DNA of 64,000 nucleotides from Aphidius gifuensis (GCF_014905175.1 NC_057788.1:24212154-24276153); one strand, 5' to 3'; positions 35,206 to 50,015 are shown, counted from the first letter of the stretch. The notes: a model not told the origin generated them from the letters alone. Translations and numbers: made by a program.

Positions 35206-38194
35206 AAAAAATCATTAATCAAATGTTAAATATACCCACATGTTTTATTTGTTGATTAATTATTATTTAGTTATTTAAATTTTTCATAAATAAACTCGCA
35301 TAAAGAAATAAGGTCAATAAAACATAAATATTTTTTGATAAATTAATGAGAAAACCATTGAAGAAATATTTTTTTAAATATATACATACACATATACATA
35401 TACATATACATTTTAATCAGTTATAAAAAAATGAGTAATTATTCTCGGCCCATTCCCAAATTTTTATGGGTGACTTGTTTTTACCTCGAGATGATATGGG
35501 AAAAATTTCAGAATTTTAAACCTGGTCTAATTTGAGAAGTACTCGATAGAAGGAAAAAAAAAATTATTTTATGGTGTAAAAATGGTGGAAAAAAATTGAA
35601 AAAAAATAAGGTCGTTTTTTGGTCCAAAATACACCTAGAAAAAAATTTCCAAGTGAATCGGTAGGGGTCAGGCCGATGACTCGGTGATTTGACTTGGAAT
35701 GCCCCATATATATATATTTTTTTTTTCTTAAAAACTCGATTATAGAAAAAAATTGAAACTTTTTTTTAAAATGTTTTTTGTATTTGTCAAGTATGTAAAT
35801 TAATTTTATTTTTCTTTCTCACACTTGAAAACACAGTTAAAATTAAAACTAGTTGACATTTAGGATAAAATGATTCAATTACAAGTTTATGCGCGTCAAC
35901 ATGGTATATATAGTCCATGAAGTGACAACTACTTGTCATTTATTTGTAACATATTTTGCTGTTGCGTTGGTGATGGAAGACATTTTTTTTTTTTTTTTTT
36001 TAATTACATAAATAATACGAGATAAATAAGAAAAAAGAGAAAGTAAATACATGACTATTGTTTATGTCATTGTGAGTATTTATTCATGTATATGCAAAGT
36101 GGTAATACTAATGATTTTTAATGAAAATACACGGAGAGAAATATCCAACAAAAATTATAGGAAATAAGAAAAAAATAAGAAAAAACATATGCATACATGA
36201 AAAAAAATATATAAATATTAAAAAAAAATTAATGTAAAGTATGTTTATCTTTATTTTTTCATTCTGTTTGAATTACGATGAGTCAGTGTATTTTTTTATA
36301 TATATTTTTTTATTATTTTTTAAATTGAATTTAATTGGCTAGTAAGAGTTGGATGCTTTAATTAGCATCGCAACAAGACTGAATCGACATATCGGATTAT
36401 CATCATAATATTTGAATGAATTTTCGAGACTCCGAGAGTTTTGGTGACAGGCAGAGTCTGCATAAAAGGAGTATAGTCTAAATGAAAATCCATTGTTACT
36501 GGTTTCATTGTTCTCATACACCCTCAGTCTCATATTTCACGACCTCATTCGTAATGCATCATTTACAATATCATGGCAATTCAAATGTAAAAAATTTAAT
36601 TTTCATACCTTTTTCTTTTTTTGTTTTATTTTTATATTTAAAAAATTGATAATCAATTGCTTTAAAATAATATAATTAATTTATTTTATTATGATTATGA
36701 TGAATAAATGGATAAACAATTTTTATAATTCGATGGAGAATTATATTAAATAGTTAAGAACAATCGAATAATAACGGAAGATATTTTTTTATCGAGCGAA
36801 TTAAATTATCAAAACCAAAGTGCAGTAGTACTATGTCAATTTTTGCATTACTAATTTTACAATTCTCACTGTAGCCAGACGCAAAGAACCATTTGTTTAA
36901 AAATATAATGAAATTTTTTAGAAGAATTAATTAACAATTAAGAAAATTAAAAACTCTGGGCAGCAAAATTTTTATATTAATTTAAGGTACTACGAGTGTT
37001 TACGAATCAATTATTTTCATGATAAATAAATAAATTTTTTTATAAATATCGATAAATTAAAGAAAATTATATTTTTAAAGTTTTTTCTTTTTTTTTTTTT
37101 CCTGCTGTCAATATCAGCATTACGAAGCCATTATGAAAAGTTAAAGTTTGAGGGTAAATTCAGCTGCTTCAAAGTAAATAAAGAAACGTGATATCAAGAT
37201 GGTGAAGTCTAAGTTTGGAGTAGGCGTTAATTAGCAATGAGTAAATTGACAGTTGAAATTGATCTTGAATAAAATGAAAAACCAACTTTCTATGTCATTT
37301 CATTTTGAAGCTTTTTTTTTTTTTTATCATTTCATTCACCCTTTCATAACCCCCAAACTTATCAGTATATATGACAAACCCTTTCTCACCCTATTTTCCT
37401 TCGCATTTATCAAAAAAAAAAAGAAGCAAATCTTACATTGATGAAAATATTTATCAAATATTTTATCTATTTTAAATATTATTTTATATACTTTTCAATA
37501 ATAAAAATAATAAATAGTAATATATTAATATTCTATTTATCAAAATTATCAATAAATAGTATAAGAAAAAAATAAAAAACTAATAATAATGTCTAAAATA
37601 ATTTTAGTAACTAAATGACTATCAAAAATTTCACATGGATAAAATAAAAAAAAAAATAAATAAAAAACACATGGTTATACAACAGCGCCATGCAGTCTAG
37701 CATCGTCATCGTCGTATTGACGTCACAACTCCCACATTTTCAGCCTTTTTCCCTTTCAGCCCTACATAATATCAATTGCGATATAGTAAATTTTTTTTTT
37801 TCTTTTTCTTGATTGTGTTTCTATTTACACAAATATAGATACAAATACATATATCTATGGCTTAAGGCCAATTAGTATATATTTTATATATATATACAAA
37901 TAAATGTTTATATAAAATTTATTAAATGAAAAATAATAAAAATGATTGCCAGTAAATTATAAATAAAAATAATATATTAATTCATATACGTAATGTATCT
38001 ATTTTAAGTTATAATTTACAAAACTCAATGACGTTATAATAATATTAAATTTAAATGCAAATGTTACAAAATATATAATTGAAATTTAAAAATAAATATC
38101 AAATCTGTGAACATGTATAATTATAAATTATTTTAATAGCTAAAAATATAAATGTTTTTTTTTTAAATAAAAATAAAATACGCAAAATGTATAT

Positions 38195-38350
38195 ATGCAG
38201 GGCCAAGAGGAGGAATCGATGGCACCAAGATACTTTTTGAAATGTTTCCAATGGAAAAGCTCTGGGTCCTCTTGGAAGCTTACCAAGCGTGCCTTTGAAA
38301 AATATAAGGAAAAAAAAAAGAGGGTTGAAAAGTTGACAAGGAAAATGTAG
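38195..38350 (+). CDS. Possible small ORF, 51 codons
   Basis: An ATG frame begins MQGQEEESMAPRYFLKCF and ends in a lysine/arginine-rich, possibly helical tail before TAG. It is fully overlapped on the other strand by a 173-codon frame (38099-38620), the longest in the window, which is Phe/Leu-rich where it crosses A tracts. No splice sites, no recognised domain and no neighbour support either one. I list the plus frame only because its composition is less homopolymer-driven. Confidence 0.13.
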   Translation: MQGQEEESMAPRYFLKCFQWKSSGSSWKLTKRAFEKYKEKKKRVEKLTRKM

Positions 38351-38389
38351 TTGAGCGTAAGGAAAAAGATTGAGGGGGTTAAGAAGGAA

Positions 38390-38410
38390 GGGGGTGGGTG
38401 GGTGAGTGGG
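38390..38410 (+). other. Potential G-quadruplex motif
   Basis: Four G runs (GGGGG, GGG, GGG, GGG) with loops of 1, 1 and 5 bases on the plus strand, in otherwise G-poor DNA. This fits the usual G3+N1-7 pattern. Confidence 0.6.
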
Positions 38411-39408
38411 TGGAAGAGAGAATAAATGAAGAAGAGCCAAATAAAAAAATAATATAAAAAATATAAAAATGTGGCACATCAGGCAGGCGCCTCGAAAACC
38501 AGCCCTATTCGGTAATGACTCGCTGCTGCGACGAAAAGAAAAAAAAAAAAAAAAATCTGGTAGGGAATTTGCATTGGCAACGCCTCTCATCCCCCAAAGC
38601 GCCATTATGGAAATAGTCATATTTTTGTTCTATTTTTTTTTTTTTCGGCCGCTCTATACTATTATTATTTTTTTTTTTTCCTTTTTATTTCAGAGATTTG
38701 TTTGTTTGTTTATTTTTTTTTTGTCACAGTAAACCAACAGACAGTGAGAAACTTTAATTTACGCTGAGACAAAATCTTTGTGGGTTTTCTTTGTATATAA
38801 AAGTTCTTTTTTTTTTTTCTTTTCTTAATACTTTTTTACACAATTTTTTATTATGATATATATTTTTTCGTCTTCATCTTTTACTTTGATATCTTTTTTT
38901 CAATGCAAGGGGGTTAAATTTAACGTGGCAGAAGAAGGGTCAGAGGGGCAGATCGATGAATTTATTCGCGGTCCATTTGGCAGCAAATTCAATGCGGCGA
39001 CGTAATTCATGCGATACATTTATAAAAAAAAAGATGAAATAAAAATAAAAATAAAAAAAAATAGACGATTGTATAGCATATCTTGCGGAGGTATATATAT
39101 ATATAGTGAAACATTTATCAGTAAAATATCAAGAAAAAAAGAGACTTGTGTAAATCAAATTTATCAAAACGTATAAATAACTACTTTTATTGTTTTTAAA
39201 TTTTAAAAATAATTTTTACTTATAAAAACTGATAAATATAATTAAATTGCTTTTTTAAAAAACAAGTTTTATTATTTTTATTGTAGACTCATTTATTTAT
39301 TTATGAAAGTTACGGTATAAATAATATAATAGCTAAAATTTATCACAAAGTGATTCAGTTATATGATTCCCAAGTGACAAAAGTATATATCTATTGTCGT
39401 AAAATATA

Positions 39409-41183
39409 CACGGAAAAAAATTTATAGTTTTTATTACTATGTTTTATGATTAAATTTACTATACTTATAGTAAAGTTGGACAACGGCAAAAGTATAATTA
39501 GATTTACTAGAAAGTATAGTTAAGGTTACTATACTGGTATGGTAATTAAAACTATACCGGTATAGTAAAACAAAAAGAAAATTTTATACAGATTTACTAT
39601 ACTGGTATAGTAAATTTAACTGTACTTATAGTATCTTTTACCATACAGTATAGTAAATTTATGCTTTTTTTAAAAAAAAATTAATTAAAAAATAAAAAAA
39701 TATTTTAACAAAGTAAAACATTATAGTTTATCGAAAAGAAAAAATTTATATTCAATATTAGTTAAATAACAATGAAGATAAAATTCAATAAATATTAATA
39801 TTCAGAAAAAACAATGTTAATTAACATTATTAATAATATATGGGATTTGATAAATTTTTAAATCAAATATAAAAAATATATATTTTTTATTTACTTTTTA
39901 AAATAAAAAATATTCATTAAAAAACTATACATTTTATACAAGTATAACTACAGCTTAGGTATAAAATTTTTCTGATTGTTTAAGATTATTACGTACGTAA
40001 TAACTGCATTACCTGACAAAATCTCATTTAATTTCATCTCATTCAATATCAATTGATTTTTTTTACTACAATACAAATTTTATTTTCAATTTTTAATATG
40101 ATATACAATGTATACCAAATAAAAACATGGTCCTTTTTCTGATGGAATAATTTAAACGAAATCATTACGAGAAAATACATATATATTATTTTGTTTACGA
40201 AATTCAAAACACGTTGTTCAGTTTCAAATTTGTCAGTGGTAAATAAACCAATTGTCATGAATATTGTTAATAAATTCAGAAGTTATTGCCTCCAGCACGG
40301 AAATGATTTATTTTATTTTTTTGTAATTGAGTAATTCAGATATATGTCAAAAAATATATTAATTTTAAATTTTTTTTTCCATAGAGAATCAGTTTTTGAT
40401 ATTTCATTAGTTAACTGATTTCAAATATTAGTAGCTTCCAGTTTTAATAATTTTTTCACTTCAATAATAATTTCAGTAATTTTGACTCGTGGTAATTCAT
40501 AAAGATTATATAATTTAGAAACGAATAAGGTTGCTTGTTTATCTAAATCTAAATAGAAAATTTTTTAATGATTCAGCACAGTGTTTTTATATGAAATAAT
40601 ATTGTTGAATTTTTGAGACACGGAATTCTAAATTCACTTGTAATTTTTTACGTAATCAAATAATAAATTGAGATAATTTATAAATAAAACTAAGAAAATT
40701 AAAGAAAAAAAAAAAAAAAAAAACTACAAATTCGAGTAATTATCCGTTATAGTTATTTTTTATTATAAATAAATTCAAATTTTATTAAATATTTTTGAAT
40801 GTCTTGCCTTAAATTTATTTTTTGTTTTCTTTAAGCAACTTATTCAAATGATTTATTTGGTAAAAATTTTCTTTTTTATTAAATAAATTTATTTATATAA
40901 ATAAAGAACTGTACCAGTATAATAATGATTACAATACAGTACAATAATATTTACCATACAGTATGGTAATATTTACGATACAGTATAGTAATAGTAACTA
41001 TACTTTTAACGTTTTTTCATGTATATACTATACTAGTATAGTAATACTTACTATACTGGTATGGTAACCAAAATTGTATTTATAGTTTTTATTACTATAC
41101 TGTATAGTAAATTCAACCATACTTTTGTCGCTGTCCGAATTTACTATAAGTATAGTAATAAAAACTATAAATTTTTTTCCGTG
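39409..41183. mobile_element. TA-flanked element with palindrome-built arms
   Basis: A 1775-bp unit beginning CACGGAAAAAAATTTATAG and ending with the inverse complement, flanked on both sides by TA. The inverted arms (about 39409-39660 and 40910-41183) share TATAGTTTTTATTACTAT, a GGACA-CG-CAAAAGTAT segment, and many degenerate copies of a palindrome close to TTACTATACTGGTATAGTAA. The 1.25-kb core is A/T sequence without a recognisable transposase. A TA duplication suggests mobilisation by a Tc1/mariner-type enzyme in trans, but CACGG ends and a two-base duplication are weak grounds for naming the superfamily. Confidence 0.65.
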
Positions 41184-44100
41184 TACAATTGTGAATATTT
41201 GTATGTATATATATTTGCTTGAAAAAACAAACAAACAAACATAGAACAAACAAACAAATAAGAAATACTCAATGTTGCATCATCACATTGTAATATCTAA
41301 AATGTTATTATTATTAAATCAATGTGTATTTCTGTAAAATTTTTATATAATTTTTGTTACTTGCTAAACTCTAACGTCATTTATTTTTTTTTCTTTCATC
41401 CCTTTCAATTCTGCCCTCTATTACTCATGATTTCCAAGAGAACTTGAGACAGAGAAACTCTGTTAAATTTACTCAAGTGTGAGATAGCAAATTTACAGTG
41501 AGAAAATTTCAGAGAAAAAAAATTAGAAGAAATAATAAAAAAAAAAAAAAGAAAATAAATCAACGGTAAAACTATACTTGGACTATATTGGTACATGCCA
41601 AAACTTTTTGGTACATCCTTCAAAAGCTCTCTATTTTACCACCACTAAAATTTCAGTAAAACTTATCAATTTAACTCATCATGGTCAGAAAATTCGAAAC
41701 GTCAAAGTTTACTATTATTCACAAAACTAAATGGATAAAATAAAATTTAAAAAAAAAAAAATAAAATTATTTTCAACAATTTTGAATATACACAAGTTGA
41801 AATAGTTTGTAAATTTATTAATTTTTCTACATGAATTTAAAAAAAAAGAAAAAATTGCAAAGAAATTAGAAAACAATAAAATGAGCTGAATGATTTTTCT
41901 TTTTTTAAATTTATATATTTAATTTAATTTTTTTTCAGGAAATGTTTGAGCAAATACTTTTTCGTTCCAGATAAAATCAGAGCATGATTGGATGATAAAT
42001 TTCATTAACTAATTGGCTTATTTAAATTCCTTCAATTTATAATAGAAAAAAAAATTACTAACACACATAAAAATATTATTATACAATCAGCTTATTGACA
42101 TTTGACCTGAATTTTATTTTTTAAATGATAAAAAAACAAAAAAAAAAAATGTTATTTTGATTTTTATATTTTCATTGTCGATATATATTTTTCATCACAA
42201 TGAAATGAGTTTTATAAAACTCGCTAAAAAATGAGGGTTGGAAAAATATATAGCAAGTTGATGAAGGTCGGGAATTAACTCTGACATCTCATCGTCGTTC
42301 CATATAAACTCGGATAAGCACAAAAAAAAAGAAAAAGAAAATGAACATCAAAAAAAAAAATAGATAAAAAAATAGAAAAAATAATAATAAATTTCGAGAA
42401 ATGAGAAGATTACAGTGTCAGCAGAAGATTCTCATGAATTAACCGTAATAATTATAACGAAAAATTCCAACATTTAAAATGTTTAAATGGCTTCAATAAA
42501 AAATCATGAATTTAATAATAATATAATTTTAAAAATATATATATCATGACATTTAATAACAGCTCAAATATATTATGTCAAATAAAAACTTGAAATTTAT
42601 ACATTGCAATATGTAGAAAAGAAAAAAAAATTCAAATATCATAAAGTTAAAAATTAAAAATTTTCATTATCTTGTTATTAAATTATATTTTCAACACAGT
42701 TATTTAATTAATAAACTTGAAAACTTTGTAAATAATATGTCAATAGAATTTTTAAATTAAAAAATTTTAATAAATGAATATAATAATTTAAATTAAACAT
42801 ATATAATTTCAACTTTTAATAATGAGTTAGTAATTATTATAATTAAAGATTAAAAATTCAAGCAATTGATTAAAATATAAAACGATCAATTGATTGGATT
42901 TTAAAATCACAATATATTACAATAAAAAATGAGTAAAAAAATATTAATGATGTATAAATAAAACCACTGGTAAGTGTAAATTATTTATATAATATCAAGT
43001 TTAATAACGTGATATTTAAATTATTGTTATAAATCAAAATACGGAAGTTTAATGAAAGAACAAAGGTGCATGTGAATATCCAATTTGTAAATTGTCGTTT
43101 GTTTTGTAGGTATACTGTTGACAAGCATTGAAAAACCCCTATTTAGTTAAATTGTGTGTAGGCTAAATCTCAGTGATGATCAATTACCATTGGTCACATT
43201 ATTTCTATTAAACAATACATACAAACACACACACAGAATAAAACACAAATACATTTACCACGATTATAATATTTGAGATATAAATTTGGGTGAAATAAAA
43301 ACCCTCACGTTGACGATTAAGAAGGAAAGCTTAATGGATTTTCTCATTAGACTTTTCTGTCTCCCTTCTCGAAATATATATATACAAAAAAATTTTTTCT
43401 TTTTTAAATATAAATTAGGGTAACTTGAATAGACAACGTCAGTTAAAAATATTGTATATAGAAAAAAAAAATTTTAAAAGTCTAATATGATAAGGCAAAT
43501 ATCGATTGATGAATTTTTTATTTGCATTTTATCTTGATGAATATACACCCTATTTTAAAATTATAATTTTTCAAATTTATATAACTTAGGCTTTTTCAAT
43601 TTATTTATATCTTATCAATTCCATGTATATAAAAAAAAAAAAAAGGAAAATTGAAATAAATAAATAAATGTAAAAAAAAAACGATACTGAGGTAAAAAAT
43701 GAAGTAAAATTTTTATCTTAACTGTTTTTGAATTTGTTAGATTTTCATATTTTTAGGAAAATTGATCTTCCTTCAAATTGAGTTAGGGAATATATCCGTG
43801 CGAAAAAAAAAAAAGAGTAAAGCAAAAGATACAAAAGAGGGTAAAAATGTGGCAAACCAAGCACATATTGTCCTCTGGGTTCAGGCACTTGAGACACGAA
43901 AGAAGCGTCAGACATCGGGGGTGTATGTGTGTATATAAAAGATAAAAAAAAAAAAAATGTAATAAAAAAAATGCTCAGAGGAAGAAGCATCTCATCCTCA
44001 GTACACTCTTATAAAAACCCTCATTCGTCGACAACGGTGTTTTCTTCTTTCTTTTATATATATATGAACACAATAACGAATAACCTCTTGTCCTGTATAT

Positions 44101-47100
44101 ATATATCCATACAAGTATACCGATATTTACCACCACAGATACATTTTTTTTTTTGCTTTTTTTTTTTTAGCAACCACCAAACAATGCAATACACCAGTGC
44201 ACTTATATTTTTTTATATGAAAAAAAATTTAAAAATAATAAAAATAAATGACATACGAGAGTGTTACACGAATCCTTACACTTTACGATGTGTATTTTTT
44301 ATTTTTATAAATTTTATTCAACTACAAAAATCTCTTTCACTGAATATTATGATTCATGATATGTAATTTTTATTTTCTTTATATTTAAAAAATGATTATT
44401 TCAATGCATTAAAATTATCATTATTATAATTTTTTTTTTTTTAACATTAAAAAATACTAATGTATGAAAAAAAAAAAAAATTTTAAAAGCATACTTTGTT
44501 ATTTTTCTAAACATTCACAGTATATATATATTTTACGAGTACTTAAAATATATTCTCTTTACTCTTATCTATATGAAAAATATATATATTTTTTTTATTT
44601 GGTAGATTAAAAAAAAAAAAAAAAAAAGAAACGAATCATCACACAGCTTTGATACTTCGACATTTTAGCAACCCCTTGTCTCGACAATACGACGCCTAAA
44701 AAGTATAAATAAAAAAAAAAAAGCTATAAAATATCTTTCCTTTTATTTCTCTAAGCCAAAAAAAATGTATGTCGGTTTTTTCATTATTATAATTATTGTC
44801 ATTATTTTCACATATCGAAACAATTGAAATAATGAAAAAGCTTACAAAACACCATGATGTATATATATTCACCCTTTTATTTTTTCATTCATCTCAGTAT
44901 AATTTTTTTGTTTTCCTTTAATTTCAGTTATCTAAAAGTTTATATTATTAAAAAAAAAAAAAAAAAACAAATAGATCATAAAAAATAGCTAAAGAACAAA
45001 CAAATCAAGATTTAAAAAATTTTAACGAGATGCATCAACGAGTATTCATAAAACCAAAATGTGTTTACGAAAAAGTACATTCATATAATAATAAAATAGA
45101 GTAAAAAAAAAAAAAAAAAGACAATGACAGAGATAAAGCAAAAAAGATAGAAAATTCGATGGTATATTACGTGGTGAAATAGGAGGTTTTGGATTCTACC
45201 AACGAGGGGGTGGTTTTCGTGCTAAAATCGATGCACTATGTTCCAGTCCTCTTGAACAAGCATTGTAACCAACCAGAATAAAAGGGAGATGCAATGAAAG
45301 CCAAAAGAGATAAAGGGAGAAAGGCATAGAGATTCCTCAATGAAGAGAAGAGGGAAGAGGTTTGATGTAACTTGCAAAAGAAAAGGTTTATATATATATA
45401 GAGTGAAAATAGTTTGAGTCGACGATGAGACGAAAGAGGAAAAATATATATATTTTATGATGAGAATATAGAGAAAGATGGAAAATTTTTAACAAAATAT
45501 AGTAGCAATATATGCAATGGAATATATATATCTTTATTCTGTCGTACAACCACAATATAACCAACGACGAGTGACTCAATGCCATACACTCTCACATTTT
45601 ACCATGAAAACATATACACTGAGAGAAATGTCACTTTGGATACAACCTGCAGCGTTGACACAGAGCCATGTTTATCATCTGTCTTCCAACTACTATACCA
45701 TTCGTTGAATACCCAAAATATATAACTATATAATAATATATAGAGCATATATATATTATCATATAAATACCAACATGAACGTCATGAAAACAGTAGTTTG
45801 CTATATTATTCTCAATGATTGTGTATTTTAATGTCTTAAAAAATTATAATATATATATAAAAAAAATATTGAATAAATATGTATGTATAATGGTAGGTTG
45901 GATTATATATCGATTAACTAAAATCTGGACTATGTGAGTTATTTATGCAAAGTGAAGTAATGCTTAACATTGTTGAGTTTGTAAATGTGTGAGTTGAATA
46001 TTATATATATGTATACATTATAGATGAACAAATGGTGTTAACTATTGATGAGAGAATGAGAGAGAAGGGTGGAAAAGGCCAAAAGGTTTAAAGACGAGGG
46101 AGTGGTAAAGCAAAATTCGCGATGTGAAAACGTGTCACGATTAACGACCCGCAGCGGGAGGAAAATGTCGATCTTGTTTCTCTCCTACTCGATTATATAG
46201 AAAGAGGGAGCCTTCGGCTATCGAATTTCGATAAATGTTCTCATTGAAAGGTGCAAATGGAATAGACGAACATCCTTTTTCTCCTTCTTTTTTTTTTTCA
46301 ATTTACTTGTAACCCTTTTTTTTTCTCTATATATATTTTTTATCATACTTGTAACTACCCTCAGGATATTTTACATCATCAATATAAATTTATTTTATCT
46401 TTTATCAAATCACTTGTAATATAAATAAAATATTTATTTTTTATTGAAATTTATTTTTTATATTTTTAGTAAATATAATAATGAAAAAAAAAATATATAT
46501 TTTATATATACTTATTTCTTTTATTTGCAAGACTTTTATTTTGACTTTTTTTTTTTTTTTTTTCTTTTTGAAGATTGAAAAGCAAAAATATGTAGGTTGA
46601 GAGGCCACATTTTTTTCACAATTCGAATCCTTGGATTGGGCTATTTTTCTCAACACTAATATATAATATATATCAAAGCCGGAAAATACTCTAGTTTTTT
46701 TTCATATTATATATTTCTATATATAGAAATTTTTTCGTGTTAATCCCTCAAGGGATTTGAAAAATCCCAGAAAAATAGTCTTGACTAAGCCCCAAGGATA
46801 TTTTCAAGCTCTTCACTACATTATACGTCTTTGCCAAAAGGTAAAACAGCAAAGTTTTTTAAATGACAAAACTACCTTATATTTTTTCATGTTAATGAAA
46901 GCCCAACAACAAATAATAATAATGAAAAAAAAAAATTAAAATAAACAACTGTATATAATAGCAAAGTAATAATTTATAAAAACAAAAATAATATATAAAT
47001 AATATATTGTACAACAAAAGCCAAATAAAAAATAAAAAACAATACACTCTAAACAAAAGCTAAAAAAAAAAAAAAAAATTGAAAAACTAGTTTAAAATAA

Positions 47101-49854
47101 CAATAATAATAATGATAAAATATTCGATTGCAGACCACTCGAAATTCATTAATAAACGGTGAATTTTTTTTTGGTCTTATTTAGTCACTTCTCATTCTCT
47201 TTGCCAACAACCGGGAAAAACTTTTCGACCATTCGAGTAATTAATTTGCCCACTCGAGGTTCATACTTTCAACAGTCAAAAACTATGCGTACTATTTGAA
47301 AATCAAGAACAAAAAAATAAATTTTCATAATAAAAAAGAGAAAAATAAAATAAAATTTATTACAAAGTTTTGCATTTTTAAATTCGATTAATTTGATTAT
47401 AGCCTGCAAACACAAGTATTTTATATATAAAAATAATAAATTAAACATTTTTATACATCTATAAAAATCGAAATCAATATGGATGAATATAAAAAGAAAA
47501 AAAATATAAGCATATATAGATACACTATCATCATCATGCTAGAATAGGAATTTAAATTAAAAATTCTCTCACCAACAAATTTCAGTGTAAAGCTCTACTA
47601 AACAAAAAAAAAATATATACAAAGATGTATAAAGATAAATAAAGATAAAAAGTACCGAGTAAAAAGAGGATCGAATGATAAAAAAAAAAAAATAATAATA
47701 AATAATCAAAGTGGATAAAAACCCCACGAGAGTGACGGGCAAACTCCAGTGAAAGCTGGTATGTTTTTTTTTTTTTTTTGGCCTTATGCCATCTACCTTC
47801 ATGCTTCAAAGGTAAATACATGGAAAAATGTCAATGAAAATATTTTGTAACCGTGTTTTATTTTTGATATTTTTTTTATATATATAATATTCACTTGAAG
47901 TTAAAAAAAGTAGAAAAAAAAAAATGAAAATTTATTAATAATGTTGCTAAATAAAATAATATGAAGATGAGTTATTTAACTTGACGAAATGTACCAGATG
48001 TGTATAGTCTATATTTGGCTGCAATGCCGACCAAGTGCATATCACATATATAATTATTTTAGTATATATTTTATCTAACCATTACCACAACACTAACACT
48101 ATTCAATTAATTCATTTATAACTTGCCCAGTATAATTAGCATGATGTGACCAATCAATCGAGCAAAAATACATTTTACGTAAAAATTATATTCAAGTGGT
48201 ATAATTAAAAATTTTTTTTTGGTACATCTATCTAAATATATCTTTCAAAAAAAGTAAATTGAATTTTTTATTCATAAAATGTCATAAAAATAAAATGTAT
48301 ATAAAACGACCGAGTTTTATTAATTTTTTTTTTTTCCATCTCTATATTTTCCGAGTAGCAACTATAACCGGCAATCTACTTGTGCAACTTTGATAGAAGA
48401 CAGACTTATCATTGATGTCAACAACGAGACGACATTTTTCATCTACAATATGTGGTTGAGAATTGAGCAATCGTATATATAAAAAAAAAAAGTACAAACA
48501 CAACCCTCGATGAGCTCTAAGAACACTTGTGATTCTATTGGAACATTTTTCCACTTTATTTGTTTGCAACTTCAGTATCTATTCAAGAAAGGCACATTCA
48601 TGTTGACACTCTTGGGAAATTACATGTCTGTATATAAGAATCTCAAACATACATACATCTTAATTTAACTCTATATTTATAAATATCTATCTATTTGTTT
48701 TATTTTTTTAATTATTAATTTTAATATATATATTTTAAATATTTATTCTAATATAAAATAGTTATGTTTTAATTTTTTTCTCTTCTATTGGTAAAAATAA
48801 AAAATAGAATAATTTATCAACATGTTATTGATAAAATAAAACGACGATATATACACTAATTGAATTTGATTCATTTATTTTTATTGTTTCTATTTTTTTA
48901 TTTTTATTGATTCAAGTGAACAACTATACTGTATACAATGGAAAAATAATATTGAATCAGTCAAGTATTTGATATAGTTCATAGCATATCACAAGCATTT
49001 CTGTGGACCACGAGAATTGAATTCAATCAAAATTGTTGGATTATTGTTAAATTTTTGAAACATTGCAATAAAATAAATCAAATTCCTAATAAATCTCTTC
49101 CATATAAATATAAATTCAATTCACTTTTATATATAATCTTAAAAACAATAAGAAAAAAATAAATATAAAATAAATAAATATATATTTTACAAGTTCAAGA
49201 GGCCAAACATTGTATAACACAATGAATCAATATATTGATGAGTCAACACACTCATTATTTTATAATGACAATTCACTAAATTTTTCATTGTTTTTTTTTT
49301 TTATAAATATACTACATTAAAAAGTAAATGTATACAAATCAATATTTAATTTAATCAGGTTTATTTAAACTCACTTTGATTGAATAAATAATAAACAATG
49401 AAAATTTTCCAATAAACTCCAATAAGTCACGTGATGTATATTAATATATCTATATATATATTTCACAAACAATCACATTTAAGTTTTTGTCATGCTTTGA
49501 AAAACTTCAACTTCAATAAAATAATATCACAAGTTTTTATATTACTCCAATAGTATATATATATTAAATTTTAATTGACTAGATCACTCTAATTAAAATT
49601 TTACAAAATAATAATAATAATAATATCAACAATACAAATTTAATATAAACAAACAAAAATAAATTAATAAAATTTGATGATAAACAAACACAATTGTTTT
49701 TATAATAATTGTTATATAATTTTTCTATTTAATTTATAGTATATATATATTCCAATTGATATATCTATTATTTTTAATCACAGTACTATTATTATTATAA
49801 ATTATATCAATTTAATAAAAAATTGAATAACAAGAGTAAAATAAAAAAGGATTG
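41184..49854. other. AT-rich stretch
   Basis: Long A/T sequence with many homopolymers. GC-richer patches at about 45160-45260 and 46090-46260 have no convincing splice boundaries. A plus-strand donor-like ACTG|GTAAGT at about 42969 has only A/T codons before it. No supported gene. Confidence 0.55.
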
Positions 49855-49937
49855 CGTGTTGTTGGTATCGCGCTCGGTCTGTGACTGAACGAGTAGCGCG
49901 GCTTCATTCGTTGAGGAAGCCTAACGAATACACGACT
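49855..49937 (+). promoter_or_regulatory. Promoter and leader-like GC island
   Basis: A CpG-rich island (GGTATCGCGCTCGGTCTGTG, AGTAGCGCGG) immediately upstream of the threonine-rich ATG frame. On the opposite strand GTTCAGTCACAG matches an insect initiator, so transcription could run either way. Confidence 0.35.
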
Positions 49938-50015
49938 ATGACGACAACGACAACGACGACGACAACGACAACGGGGATGCCCGACGTCGATTCGCAAATG
50001 CAAGAAACAAAGACA
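49938..50015 (+). CDS. Candidate first exon with a threonine run
   Basis: An ATG with A at -3 opens a 26-codon frame: Met, then eleven Thr encoded by a mixed ACG/ACA repeat, then GMPDVDSQMQETKT. It meets a donor of the GACA|GTATGT type and leaves in phase 0. The post-repeat peptide is acidic and polar. The island upstream supports a promoter. Arguments against: the ACG/ACA run is a microsatellite that could fall in a leader, and the donor is only moderately good. No family is recognised. Confidence 0.33.

Larger units (their letters stand above)
35206..39408. other. AT-rich flank with a GC-richer segment
   Basis: Mostly A/T sequence. A (CATATA)n microsatellite lies at about 35386-35411. The sequence ATACACGGAGAGAAA at about 36129 resembles the ends of the TA-flanked element further on. 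The segment at about 38190-38610 has ordinary composition and is open in several frames on both strands. Confidence 0.5.

Noticed and set aside
38099..38620. 173-codon minus-strand open frame, the longest in the window
   Set aside because: It is Phe/Leu/Pro-rich where it reads through A tracts and G-rich repeats, shows no domain or splice context, and overlaps an equally plausible shorter frame on the other strand.
43929..44366. 145-codon plus-strand open frame
   Set aside because: Long Phe, Lys, Ile and Tyr runs follow A/T homopolymers and (TA)n. No splice signals or recognisable motif.
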